Under the pieces are notes generated by a model. That model saw only the letters and a list, made by a program, of their open reading frames with translations. It was not told the origin of the DNA and did no database searches. Positions 1 to 5,597 of a stretch of DNA of 5,597 nucleotides are shown here, piece after piece. The first letter of the stretch is position 1. Each line of letters begins with the position of its first letter. This stretch comes from Peptococcaceae bacterium (GTDB lineage: Bacteria > Bacillota > Peptococcia > Peptococcales > Peptococcaceae). The position numbers and the translations under genes are program-made. The stretch lies in assembly GCA_017622155.1 (NCBI GenBank), contig JAGARS010000017.1, positions 1 to 5,597 on the forward strand. Reading direction: 5' to 3'.

Positions 1-1062
1 ATTCAGTTTTTCCAGCAGGTCACGCTGTTCGGCTGTGAGGCTCTTTGGTGTTACCACACGGATGGTAACATACTGATCGCCTTTGCCGTAGCCTTTGATA
101 TTCTTCACGCCTTTGCCTTTCATGCGGAATTTGGCACCGGTCTGTACACCTGCAGGGATTGTCAGTGTTACTTTCCCCTCCAATGTTTCTACCTGTACAT
201 CAGCACCCAATGCTGCCTGTGCAATGTTGATTTCCTGTTCCATATAAATGTCATCTTCGTCACGCACAAAGATTGCATGTGGACGTACATTGATATAGAT
301 GTACAAATCGCCGTTCGGTCCACCCAGTTCACCCGGATCGCCTTCACCGCTCATGCGCAGACGGGAGCCGGTATCCACACCTGCAGGCACTTTGATTTCC
401 AGTTTTTTATTGATGCGTTTTCTACCCTTGCCGTTACATTCCGGACATGGATCTTTGATAACCTGGCCTGTGCCACCGCATTCCGGGCACACTTTGGCTG
501 TCTGCATCTGACCGAATGGTGTTTTCTGTACAGTGTAAATCTGCCCTGTACCGTTGCATCGGCTGCAAGTCGTTGGGCTGGTGCCCGGTTTGGCACCGCT
601 GCCTTTACAAGTACCGCAGCTTTCCCATTTTGGCAAAGTAACCGTTTTTTCTGTACCGAATACAGCTTCTTCAAAATCAATTGTCAAATCATAACGTAAA
701 TCGGCACCTTTGCGCGGCCCTTTCTGCTGCTGACCGCCACCGAATCCGCCGCCAAAGAACATATCAAAGATATCGTTCATGCCGCCGAAGTCGCCGCCGC
801 CAAATCCACCAAAGCCGCCGGCACCGCCGCCGAACCCGCCAGGGCCGTCATGACCAAATCGGTCATACTGTTCACGTTTGCCGGAATCGGATAACACTTC
901 ATATGCTTCGTTGATTTCTTTAAATTTTTCTTCTGCTTCTGCATTTCCCGGGTTTACATCGGGATGATATTGTCTGGCCAGTTTTCGATAGGCTTTTTTC
1001 AGTTCATCGTCGCTGGCTGTTTTTTCTACGCCAAGCACTTCATAATAATCACGCTTTGCCAC
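1..1062 (-). CDS. dnaJ: Chaperone protein DnaJ (Hsp40), C-terminus cut off by the window edge
   Basis: DnaJ is the cytoplasmic co-chaperone that binds unfolded proteins and stimulates DnaK ATPase. The 354 codons visible run from a GTG start (1060-1062) preceded by GGAGGA (complement of 1069-1074) at 6 nt. Domains in order: J domain, residues about 4-70, with the HPD motif at 33-35; Gly/Phe-rich linker about 71-110, including [10 protein letters not shown]; zinc-binding domain with four CxxCxGxG repeats starting at Cys149, Cys166, Cys192 and Cys206, all eight cysteines present; then the substrate-binding C-terminal beta domains, with [17 protein letters not shown] near 316-332. This is a full type I DnaJ. 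Family members are about 375-390 residues, so only some 20-35 residues should lie beyond the left edge. It is the last operon gene visible, 115 bp after dnaK, and a stem-loop in that gap may lower its expression relative to dnaK. Confidence 0.97.
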   Translation of the reverse strand, partial: MAKRDYYEVLGVEKTASDDELKKAYRKLARQYHPDVNPGNAEAEEKFKEINEAYEVLSDSGKREQYDRFGHDGPGGFGGGAGGFGGFGGGDFGGMNDIFDMFFGGGFGGGQQQKGPRKGADLRYDLTIDFEEAVFGTEKTVTLPKWESCGTCKGSGAKPGTSPTTCSRCNGTGQIYTVQKTPFGQMQTAKVCPECGGTGQVIKDPCPECNGKGRKRINKKLEIKVPAGVDTGSRLRMSGEGDPGELGGPNGDLYIYINVRPHAIFVRDEDDIYMEQEINIAQAALGADVQVETLEGKVTLTIPAGVQTGAKFRMKGKGVKNIKGYGKGDQYVTIRVVTPKSLTAEQRDLLEKLN

Positions 1063-1068
1063 GCCTGG

Positions 1069-1074
1069 TCCTCC
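1069..1074 (-). promoter_or_regulatory. Ribosome binding site of dnaJ
   Basis: On the minus strand this reads GGAGGA, 6 nt before the GTG at 1060-1062. It fixes the GTG as the dnaJ start; the encoded sequence (V/M)[11 protein letters not shown] is the usual DnaJ amino terminus, and no upstream in-frame start fits better. Confidence 0.85.
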
Positions 1075-1112
1075 TCTTTTACTCGCTCTATACCCGTTTA
1101 TCTATTACACAG

Positions 1113-1140
1113 AAAAGCGCAATACCAATATTGCGCTTTT
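1113..1140 (-). terminator. Stem-loop between dnaK and dnaJ, probable attenuator or processing site
   Basis: A perfect 12-bp inverted repeat, AAAAGCGCAATA at 1113-1124 and its complement at 1129-1140, encloses a 4-nt loop. It starts 37 nt after the dnaK stop. Read in the operon direction the stem ends in TTTT followed by CTGTG, so it resembles a rho-independent terminator whose U-run is short and mostly part of the stem. With dnaJ immediately downstream and no convincing promoter in the gap, a partial terminator, or a 3' stability or processing element that gives more dnaK than dnaJ mRNA, is more likely than full termination. The structure is seen; the role is inferred. Confidence 0.6.
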
Positions 1141-1177
1141 TCTATGCATGATTTATTTTACATCAACAATGTTTGCA

Positions 1178-2998
1178 TTACACTTCTTTGTATTCTGCGT
1201 CATACACGCCGTCTTCGTTTGGAGCAGACTGGCTGTAGCCGCCCATGTCAGCGCCCTGTGCAGCCTGTGCCTGTGCATACATTTTTTCTGTCATTTTGTA
1301 CAGTACATCCTGCAGTGCTTCTGTTTTTGCTTTGATTTCAGCGGTGTCATTGCCTTCCAGTGCAGCTTTCAGATCATCTTTCGCTTTGTTGATATCAGCT
1401 ACTTCAGCAGCATCTACTTTGTCACCCATATCTTTCAGAGTTTTTTCTACCTGGAATACCATAGCATCTGCATTGTTGCGGATATCTACTTCTTCTTTGC
1501 GTTTTTTATCTGCTTCTGCGTTCATTTCAGCATCTTTAATCATCTGATCGATTTCTGCATCACTCAGACCGCTGCTGGATTTGATGGTGATACGCTGTTC
1601 TTTACCGGTACCCAGATCTTTTGCGGATACATTTACAATACCGTTTGCGTCAATATCGAATTTTACTTCAATCTGTGGCACACCACGTGGAGCCGGTGGG
1701 ATATCCATCAGTGTGAAGCGGCCCAGAGTTTTGTTGTACTGTGCCATTTCGCGTTCGCCCTGCAGTACATGGATATCGGTAGATGTCTGATTGTCGGCAG
1801 CTGTAGTAAATACCTGCTGACGAGATACAGGAATTGTGGTGTTGCGTTCTACGATTTTGGTGAATACGCCGCCCAGTGTTTCAATCCCTAAGGACAGAGG
1901 TGTTACGTCTAACAGTACTACGTCTTTTACTTCACCGGCCAGAACACCACCCTGAATTGCTGCACCCAGAGCTACGCATTCGTCAGGGTTGATACCTTTG
2001 AATGGTTCTTTGCCCAGCAGGTTCTGAATTGCATTCTGAACTGCAGGAATACGGCTGGAACCACCAACCAGGATTACTTTGTGAATATCGTTTGCTGTCA
2101 GGCCAGCGTCTTTCAGAGCCTGACGAGTTGGACCCATTGTTTTTTCTACCAGATCAGCTGTCAGTTCATCAAATTTTGCTCTTGTCAGAGTCAGGTCTAA
2201 ATGCTGTGGACCGTTTTCATTCATAGTGATGAATGGCAGGTTGATGTTGGAGCTTGTTACGTTGGATAATTCAATTTTTGCTTTTTCAGCAGCTTCTTTT
2301 AAACGCTGCATTGCTGTTTTATCAGCAGACAGGTCAATCCCTGTTTCTTTTTTGAATTCAACGATCATCCAGTCGATGATTTTTTCGTCGAAGTCATCAC
2401 CGCCCAGACGGTTGTTACCGCTGGTAGCTTTTACTTCAAAAATACCATCGCCCAGTTCCAGAATGGATACGTCGAATGTACCGCCGCCTAAGTCGAATAC
2501 CAGTACAGTCTGATCATCGCCTTTGTCCATACCGTAAGCCAGAGAAGCTGCAGTTGGTTCGTTGATGATACGCAGTACGTTTAAGCCTGCGATTTTACCT
2601 GCGTCTTTCGTAGCCTGACGCTGGCTGTCGGTGAAGTAAGCAGGTACAGTAATAACTGCTTCTGTTACGCTTTCACCCAGATATGCTTCTGCGTCTGCTT
2701 TCAGTTTCTGCAGAATCATAGCGGAAATTTCCTGTGGTGTATATGCAGTGCCTGCTACAGTTACTTTGTAGTCTGTACCCATATGACGTTTGATGGAGCT
2801 TACTGTATTGTCAGCGTTGGTTACTGCCTGACGTTTTGCTACCTGACCTACCAGACGTTCGCCGGATTTGGATACACCCACTACAGATGGTGTGGTGCGG
2901 TTCCCTTCAGTGTTAGGAATTACAACGGCTTCGCCGCCTTCCATTACTGCTACGCAAGAGTTTGTTGTACCTAAGTCAATCCCAATTACTTTTCCCAT
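1178..2998 (-). CDS. dnaK: Molecular chaperone DnaK (Hsp70)
   Basis: DnaK is the cytoplasmic ATP-driven chaperone that binds hydrophobic peptides, working with DnaJ (ATPase stimulation) and GrpE (nucleotide exchange). The protein is 606 residues and complete. All three Hsp70 signatures are present: IDLGTTNS at 7-14, [14 protein letters not shown] at 167-180 and [14 protein letters not shown] at 308-321. The interdomain linker [15 protein letters not shown] (360-374) precedes the beta substrate-binding domain (about 375-490) and the helical lid (about 491-580). The roughly 23-27 residue segment that Gram-negative DnaK carries near residues 80-100 is absent, as expected in Gram-positives. The position of the E. 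coli autophosphorylation Thr199 is Asn here (GNNRLGG, 194-200), which Gram-positive relatives share. The tail ends DAEYKEV without the lysine/aspartate-rich end seen in many DnaKs. The ATG has AGGAGG (complement of 3009-3014) 10 nt upstream. grpE ends 20 bp before it. Confidence 0.99.
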   Translation of the reverse strand: MGKVIGIDLGTTNSCVAVMEGGEAVVIPNTEGNRTTPSVVGVSKSGERLVGQVAKRQAVTNADNTVSSIKRHMGTDYKVTVAGTAYTPQEISAMILQKLKADAEAYLGESVTEAVITVPAYFTDSQRQATKDAGKIAGLNVLRIINEPTAASLAYGMDKGDDQTVLVFDLGGGTFDVSILELGDGIFEVKATSGNNRLGGDDFDEKIIDWMIVEFKKETGIDLSADKTAMQRLKEAAEKAKIELSNVTSSNINLPFITMNENGPQHLDLTLTRAKFDELTADLVEKTMGPTRQALKDAGLTANDIHKVILVGGSSRIPAVQNAIQNLLGKEPFKGINPDECVALGAAIQGGVLAGEVKDVVLLDVTPLSLGIETLGGVFTKIVERNTTIPVSRQQVFTTAADNQTSTDIHVLQGEREMAQYNKTLGRFTLMDIPPAPRGVPQIEVKFDIDANGIVNVSAKDLGTGKEQRITIKSSSGLSDAEIDQMIKDAEMNAEADKKRKEEVDIRNNADAMVFQVEKTLKDMGDKVDAAEVADINKAKDDLKAALEGNDTAEIKAKTEALQDVLYKMTEKMYAQAQAAQGADMGGYSQSAPNEDGVYDAEYKEV

Positions 2999-3008
2999 TT
3001 TTATTCTT

Positions 3009-3014
3009 CCTCCT
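3009..3014 (-). promoter_or_regulatory. Ribosome binding site of dnaK
   Basis: A perfect AGGAGG on the minus strand, 10 nt before the dnaK ATG. It occupies most of the 20-bp grpE-dnaK gap and is the strongest Shine-Dalgarno match in the operon, in keeping with the high level of DnaK that cells make. Confidence 0.85.
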
Positions 3015-3018
3015 AAAA

Positions 3019-3579
3019 TTATCTACTTACTTTAACCATACTTGGGCGAATTACTCGCTCTTTCAGCATGTAACCGGCTCTCAGTTCTTCTACTACTGTA
3101 TCTTCCGGTACACTGTCATCATCTACCTGCATAATTGCCTCATGCAGGTTCGGGTCAAATGCATGACCCACAGCTTCGATTTTCGTCATCCCTGCAGCTT
3201 CTAATACCTGCAGCAGCTGACGGTAAATCATGTCTACCCCTTTTACGACATTCTGCACTTCCTTGTTGTCGCTGGTAGTTTTCAATGCCAGCTGGAAGTT
3301 ATCCAGCACCGGCAGGATTTCACCAATGATTTTGGCATTGCTGTATTTCAGCAAGTCATCCTTTTCCAGTGCAGTACGGCGCTTGTAGTTTTCAAAATCC
3401 GCCGCTGTACGCAGAAAACGCTGATTCAGCTCATCCAGCTGTGCCTGCAGCACATTTGCATCTAAAGCTTCTGCTGCTTCCGCTTCAGCAGATTCTTCTG
3501 CAGCATCTTCTACTGTATTTTCTACAGTTTCTTCTGTGTTCACTTCCTCTTCCAGGATTTCTTTTTCCTGTTCTGTCAT
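3019..3579 (-). CDS. grpE: Nucleotide exchange factor GrpE
   Basis: GrpE is the cytoplasmic homodimeric exchange factor that releases ADP from DnaK. From the ATG at 3577-3579 it is 186 residues, usual for the family. The amino-terminal 40 or so residues are very acidic (runs of Glu, Ala and Val) and probably disordered. A long helix, about 43-85, forms the dimer coiled coil and contains [15 protein letters not shown]. The C-terminal beta domain carries the family signature [11 protein letters not shown] (139-149) and ends [18 protein letters not shown], which is diagnostic. The frame can be extended to a GTG at 3589-3591, but that codon sits only 1 nt after the GGAG Shine-Dalgarno and so is unlikely; the ATG is 13 nt from it, which is long. 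A small hairpin fills this spacer (separate entry). It lies 41 bp after hrcA and 20 bp before dnaK in one operon. Confidence 0.96.
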   Translation of the reverse strand: MTEQEKEILEEEVNTEETVENTVEDAAEESAEAEAAEALDANVLQAQLDELNQRFLRTAADFENYKRRTALEKDDLLKYSNAKIIGEILPVLDNFQLALKTTSDNKEVQNVVKGVDMIYRQLLQVLEAAGMTKIEAVGHAFDPNLHEAIMQVDDDSVPEDTVVEELRAGYMLKERVIRPSMVKVSR

Positions 3580-3598
3580 GTGACACGTCACACTCCTT
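3579..3598 (-). promoter_or_regulatory. grpE ribosome binding site with a hairpin in the spacer
   Basis: On the minus strand AAGGAG (complement of 3593-3598) is followed by TGTGA, a CGTG loop, then TCACA, whose last A is the first base of the grpE ATG. The 5-bp stem spans the 13-nt spacer exactly. If folded, it would shorten the effective distance between Shine-Dalgarno and start, or bury the first base of the start codon. The repeat is seen directly; any effect on translation is inference, and a stem this short is only marginally stable. Confidence 0.4.
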
Positions 3599-3620
3599 TA
3601 TTTACTATATTCTAGTATAC

Positions 3621-4652
3621 CTATTCTATTTCCTGATATGCCTCTTCCAACGTTAATGCCATAGTATTCAGCATAGATACGGCAGTTGCATAATCCATAC
3701 GCGTAGGACCAATAAGACCTACCTTGCCAATAGTTTCACCTTTTACTTTATAGTCCGCCACAATCACACTGCAGTCTTTTACCTGATCTACACCGGTTTC
3801 GGCACCGATTTTCACAGTAATACCTGCTGCATTGTCAGCTTCCATCAGCTGGGTGAGCACTTCCTGCTGTTCTAAAGACTGCAACAGACTTTTTACTTTT
3901 GTCACATCCTTAAACTCCGGCTGTGACAGCATGTTCAAACCGCCTTCCAGATAAATCTTTTTATCCGCATTCTGGATCCCCAGAATAGAAGAAAGCATTT
4001 CCAGTGCACAATCTACTACCTGACGCTGATGCTGCAGATTCTGAAAAATATTTTCCAGAATATGACGCTGCCAGTCATCCACCTTCAAACCTCTTAAATT
4101 CTGGTTAATCATCAGACTTACCAGGTCCAGATCCTCTTTCGTCATGGACTCCGGAATCTCCAGAAAACGATTTTCGATTTTATCATCTTCCATAATGATA
4201 ACCATCAATGCTTTTCCCGGCTCTACCGGTAATAACTGCAGTAATTTCAATGTAGTACCGTGCTTGTCATCCAGCACCATCACAGTAGTGCAGTTGGTGA
4301 CCTCGGCCAGCATTTTCATAGAGTCGCGCAGCACTTCTCCTACCTGTTCACGTTTATTACGAATCGTGGTGGTAATGAGCTGCTTTGCTTCCTCCTGAAT
4401 GTCACTCTTGTTCATCAGGTAATCTACATAATATCGATACCCAGCTTCCGAAGGAATGCGCCCTGCCGAAGTGTGCGGCTGTTCAATCAGCCCCATCTCT
4501 TCTAAATCCGCCATTTCATTGCGGATAGTAGCCGAGCTGACACCCAGATCATATTTCTTAGAGATGGTTCTGGAACCTACCGGCTCTGCCGTCTCGATAT
4601 AATCTAACACAACAGCCTCAAGAATTTTCTCTTTCCGGCTATCCATTTCCAT
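3621..4652 (-). CDS. hrcA: Heat-inducible transcription repressor HrcA
   Basis: HrcA binds CIRCE operators as a dimer and represses class I heat-shock genes; its folding depends on GroEL in the organisms studied, so titration of GroEL by unfolded protein relieves repression. From the ATG at 4650-4652 it is 343 residues, the normal family length. The winged-helix DNA-binding domain covers about residues 3-75, with LGVSSATIRNEMADLEEMGLIEQPHTSAGRIPSEAGYRYYVDYL (36-79) matching the most conserved HrcA region. The remainder is the dimerisation and GAF-like part, ending with the family motif IGKVGLIGPTRMDYATAVS. The frame opens at a GTG (4659-4661), but GAGG (complement of 4661-4664) is 8 nt before the ATG, which decides the start; Met3 is a further alternative. 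It is the first gene of the operon, placing its own synthesis under CIRCE control (autoregulation). Confidence 0.97.
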   Translation of the reverse strand: MEMDSRKEKILEAVVLDYIETAEPVGSRTISKKYDLGVSSATIRNEMADLEEMGLIEQPHTSAGRIPSEAGYRYYVDYLMNKSDIQEEAKQLITTTIRNKREQVGEVLRDSMKMLAEVTNCTTVMVLDDKHGTTLKLLQLLPVEPGKALMVIIMEDDKIENRFLEIPESMTKEDLDLVSLMINQNLRGLKVDDWQRHILENIFQNLQHQRQVVDCALEMLSSILGIQNADKKIYLEGGLNMLSQPEFKDVTKVKSLLQSLEQQEVLTQLMEADNAAGITVKIGAETGVDQVKDCSVIVADYKVKGETIGKVGLIGPTRMDYATAVSMLNTMALTLEEAYQEIE

Positions 4653-4660
4653 ACATGCCA

Positions 4661-4666
4661 CCTCAC
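4661..4666 (-). promoter_or_regulatory. Ribosome binding site of hrcA
   Basis: The minus strand reads GTGAGG, 8 nt before the ATG at 4650-4652. It overlaps the alternative in-frame GTG (4659-4661), which therefore has no usable Shine-Dalgarno of its own. Confidence 0.7.
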
Positions 4667-4674
4667 TTTTTGTT

Positions 4675-4707
4675 TTGTTAGCACTCTATCACCTCGAGTG
4701 CTAACAA
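4675..4707. promoter_or_regulatory. CIRCE operator (HrcA binding site)
   Basis: TTAGCACTC at 4678-4686, nine bases, then GAGTGCTAA at 4696-4704 is a perfect match to the CIRCE consensus TTAGCACTC-N9-GAGTGCTAA. The palindrome extends three more base pairs on each side, giving perfect 12-bp arms (4675-4686 and 4696-4707). It lies between the hrcA promoter and the hrcA ribosome binding site, at the expected transcription start, so bound HrcA would block initiation. In the mRNA the same repeat can form a 12-bp hairpin near the 5' end, a position where CIRCE RNA has been linked to message stability in Bacillus subtilis. Confidence 0.98.
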
Positions 4708-4712
4708 TGAAT

Positions 4713-4741
4713 AGTATAATACGAAACCGGGCCAAAATCAA
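4713..4741 (-). promoter_or_regulatory. SigA-type promoter of the hrcA-grpE-dnaK-dnaJ operon
   Basis: On the minus strand TTGATT (complement of 4736-4741, 4 of 6 consensus) and TATACT (complement of 4713-4718, 5 of 6) are separated by exactly 17 bp. The predicted start near 4705-4707 falls on the outer edge of CIRCE, the usual arrangement for vegetative-sigma-factor promoters under HrcA control. An overlapping TATTAT 3 bp upstream is a second possible -10 but gives a 14-bp spacer. Confidence 0.8.
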
Positions 4742-4834
4742 TGGATTTTTGCAAAAAAAAACTAATAATTATGTTAAGAAAATATGTGGATAGCCTGCAC
4801 TTTTTGTATATTTATCCCTCCATTTAATAGTTTG

Positions 4835-4866
4835 TTGATAAAAATTTCTCTATTTTATGTTATGAT
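4835..4866 (+). promoter_or_regulatory. Possible upstream promoter of the small HTH gene
   Basis: An extended -10, TGT followed by TATGAT, lies at 4858-4866 (hexamer 4861-4866, 5 of 6). TTGATA at 4835-4840 is a good -35 hexamer, but its spacing to this -10 is 20 bp, so activity would lean on the TGN extension. The leader would be about 55 nt. The surrounding AT-rich sequence makes chance matches likely. Confidence 0.4.
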
Positions 4867-4873
4867 TAATGTA

Positions 4874-4903
4874 TCTACATAACTGCACAATTATTCCTAT
4901 AAT
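4874..4903 (+). promoter_or_regulatory. Possible proximal promoter of the small HTH gene
   Basis: A perfect TATAAT at 4898-4903 is preceded by TCTACA at 4874-4879 (4 of 6 to TTGACA) with an 18-bp spacer. Transcription would start near 4910, only about 18 nt before the GTG, leaving a short leader that still includes most or all of the Shine-Dalgarno. It competes with the upstream candidate; both could act. Confidence 0.4.
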
Positions 4904-4913
4904 GATTACTGGA

Positions 4914-4920
4914 AAGGGGG
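4914..4920 (+). promoter_or_regulatory. Ribosome binding site of the small HTH gene
   Basis: AAGGGGG lies 7 nt before the GTG at 4928-4930. No ATG occurs in frame until codon 11, which would remove the first helix, so this site decides the GTG start. Confidence 0.7.
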
Positions 4921-4927
4921 ATTTATA

Positions 4928-5134
4928 GTGATTTCTTACGAGCCGTTGTGGAAAACTATGCAAGAAAAAGGCATTACCCAGTACGCGTTGATAGAGCATC
5001 ACCATCTCAGCCGAGGTACACTGGATGCCTTAAAACAAAATCGCAATATAAACACATCTACGTTAGACACACTATGTACCATCCTTTCTTGCAATGTGGA
5101 GGATATCGTGTGCTATGTTCCTGATAACGAATAA
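4928..5134 (+). CDS. Small Cro/C1-type (XRE) helix-turn-helix protein
   Basis: This 68-residue protein is a single helix-turn-helix domain and so a probable DNA-binding regulator. It resembles the small Cro/C1-type HTH family common in Bacillota and their phages (HTH_26-like). Visible helices: about 3-13 (YEPLWKTMQEK), 17-24 (TQYALIEH), the recognition helix about 28-38 (SRGTLDALKQN), 43-53 (TSTLDTLCTIL) and 57-63 (VEDIVCY). The NxNxxTLDxLCxILxCxxEDI pattern is typical of the group. No effector or metal-binding domain is attached. The start is GTG, with AAGGGGG (4914-4920) 7 nt upstream. The gene is transcribed away from the heat-shock operon and closed by its own terminator, so it is probably monocistronic. 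Its target is unknown; autoregulation is common in the family, but no clear palindrome is seen near the promoter candidates. Confidence 0.85.
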   Translation: MISYEPLWKTMQEKGITQYALIEHHHLSRGTLDALKQNRNINTSTLDTLCTILSCNVEDIVCYVPDNE

Positions 5135-5177
5135 AGAACCTGTGCATCAACATCCATGCAGCAGGTTCTTATTTTTT
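5134..5177 (+). terminator. Rho-independent terminator after the small HTH gene
   Basis: AAGAACCTG (5134-5142) pairs with CAGGTTCTT (5162-5170), and TGCAT (5143-5147) pairs with ATGCA (5156-5160), leaving one bulged G at 5161 and an 8-nt loop. The 14-bp stem is followed by A and six T (5172-5177). The stem begins at the last base of the HTH stop codon, so it belongs to that gene and separates it from the next one. Confidence 0.9.
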
Positions 5178-5226
5178 ACCCTATATTAATTGCAACTTAT
5201 TCTGTTTTTCAATCTATTTTGGGAAT

Positions 5227-5232
5227 TATACT
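5227..5232 (+). promoter_or_regulatory. Weak -10 candidate for the downstream unknown gene
   Basis: TATACT matches the -10 consensus at 5 of 6 and lies 66 bp before the ATG at 5299, in the gap that follows the terminator. No respectable -35 hexamer is found 16-18 bp upstream, only T-rich sequence, and there is no TGN extension. A promoter is expected somewhere here because the upstream gene is terminated, but this choice is tentative. Confidence 0.2.
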
Positions 5233-5284
5233 TCATGGTACACATTTTCCGCAGCAGATAAAATTTCCACATGATATATTACAT

Positions 5285-5290
5285 TGGAGG
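5285..5290 (+). promoter_or_regulatory. Ribosome binding site of the unknown 94-residue gene
   Basis: TGGAGG lies 8 nt before the ATG at 5299-5301. The frame could open at a TTG at 5284, but that codon overlaps this site, so the ATG is chosen. Confidence 0.75.
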
Positions 5291-5298
5291 TTATTATC

Positions 5299-5583
5299 AT
5301 GAGAAATCGGTATATTTCTATTACCAATCATTTTTTGACAAAGGAGTTGAATGATGTAGCTGCAAATTTGAACTTGACACGAGAAGCCAGTGCAGAACTC
5401 ATGCGTATTTCCCTACGGCACTGTTCTTCGCTGGCAAAAGGAGATGTTGGATTCGGCGTAGTATCCTTATGCTGTTTTCTGGCATTTCTGCCTATCGACT
5501 ATGCAATGCAGATTCTGCAAAAATATCGTACAATGATTCTTTTTGTTGAAGAAAAAGAACCGCTTGTACATCGTCCCAAATAA
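5299..5583 (+). CDS. Hypothetical protein, 94 residues
   Basis: I do not recognise this protein. The start is ATG with a good ribosome binding site 8 nt upstream. The first 45 residues read as a short strand (RYISIT, 4-9) followed by two amphipathic helices (about 12-24 and 28-43, with ELNDVAANLNLTREASAELMRISLRH). That strand-helix-helix order is loosely like a ribbon-helix-helix DNA-binding domain, but the loop and second helix are not a good match, so this is only a possibility. Residues about 49-72 are hydrophobic (GDVGFGVVSLCCFLAFLPIDYAMQIL) with a CC pair at 58-59; this could be a buried helix or a weak membrane segment. The C-terminus is charged, ending EEKEPLVHRPK. There is no signal peptide. 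It follows a terminator, so it is probably transcribed alone or with genes beyond the right edge. Confidence 0.65.
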   Translation: MRNRYISITNHFLTKELNDVAANLNLTREASAELMRISLRHCSSLAKGDVGFGVVSLCCFLAFLPIDYAMQILQKYRTMILFVEEKEPLVHRPK

Positions 5584-5597
5584 CACATTATAGTTTG

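Noticed and set aside
277..914. Open frames in other frames across dnaJ, on both strands
   Set aside because: They overlap the diagnostic DnaJ zinc-finger and Gly/Phe coding sequence; the Arg/His/Cys-rich translations are shadows of it.
1063..1112. Separate promoter for dnaJ
   Set aside because: On the minus strand only TATAGA and TAATAG resemble a -10, and neither has a -35 at acceptable spacing.
1148..1891. Long plus-strand open frame (247 codons) antisense to dnaK
   Set aside because: It lies wholly opposite the conserved dnaK C-terminal half, has no convincing ribosome binding site, and its translation is an implausible Phe/Cys/His-rich composition. Antisense frames over dnaK are a known annotation artefact.
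4608..4684. Possible leader mini-frame starting at a GTG in the CIRCE right arm, with GAGGTG in the CIRCE loop as Shine-Dalgarno
   Set aside because: The 26-codon frame overlaps the hrcA start in another frame. It arises from fixed CIRCE sequence and a chance loop sequence, and the Shine-Dalgarno and start would be held in or next to the hairpin.
5267..5275. Extended -10-like sequence just upstream of the unknown gene
   Set aside because: Transcription from this TGA-TATATT-type match would begin within or after the Shine-Dalgarno, and there is no -35.

Overview
This is a chromosomal heat-shock locus from a low-to-moderate GC Gram-positive bacterium (Bacillota). The evidence is the gene order hrcA-grpE-dnaK-dnaJ, a perfect CIRCE operator at the hrcA promoter, strong AGGAGG-type ribosome binding sites, GTG starts, and a 606-residue DnaK that lacks the extra N-terminal segment typical of Gram-negative DnaK proteins. 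The class cannot be fixed from this window; an anaerobic Clostridia or Negativicutes member is a reasonable guess and no more.

Positions 1 to 4741 hold the class I heat-shock operon, read leftward on the minus strand. A SigA-like promoter (4713-4741) with a CIRCE element at its expected start point (4675-4707) drives hrcA (3621-4652), then grpE (3019-3579), dnaK (1178-2998) and dnaJ (1062 to beyond the left edge). grpE and dnaK are 20 bp apart and hrcA and grpE 41 bp apart. dnaK and dnaJ are separated by 115 bp that contain a perfect 12-bp stem-loop, probably an attenuator or mRNA-processing site. HrcA represses the operon through CIRCE, and DnaK, DnaJ and GrpE form the chaperone cycle: DnaJ delivers substrate and stimulates ATP hydrolysis, and GrpE exchanges ADP for ATP.

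Positions 4928 to 5583 hold two small plus-strand genes divergent from the operon. The first encodes a 68-residue Cro/C1-type helix-turn-helix protein with its own promoter candidates and a strong rho-independent terminator. The second encodes an unrecognised 94-residue protein with a good ribosome binding site. No mobile element, tRNA, rRNA, CRISPR array or long repeat is visible.

The heat-shock operon is conventional. The items most worth a second look are a small hairpin lying exactly between the Shine-Dalgarno sequence and start codon of grpE, the stem-loop between dnaK and dnaJ, and the unknown 94-residue protein. I see no convincing new multi-gene system.
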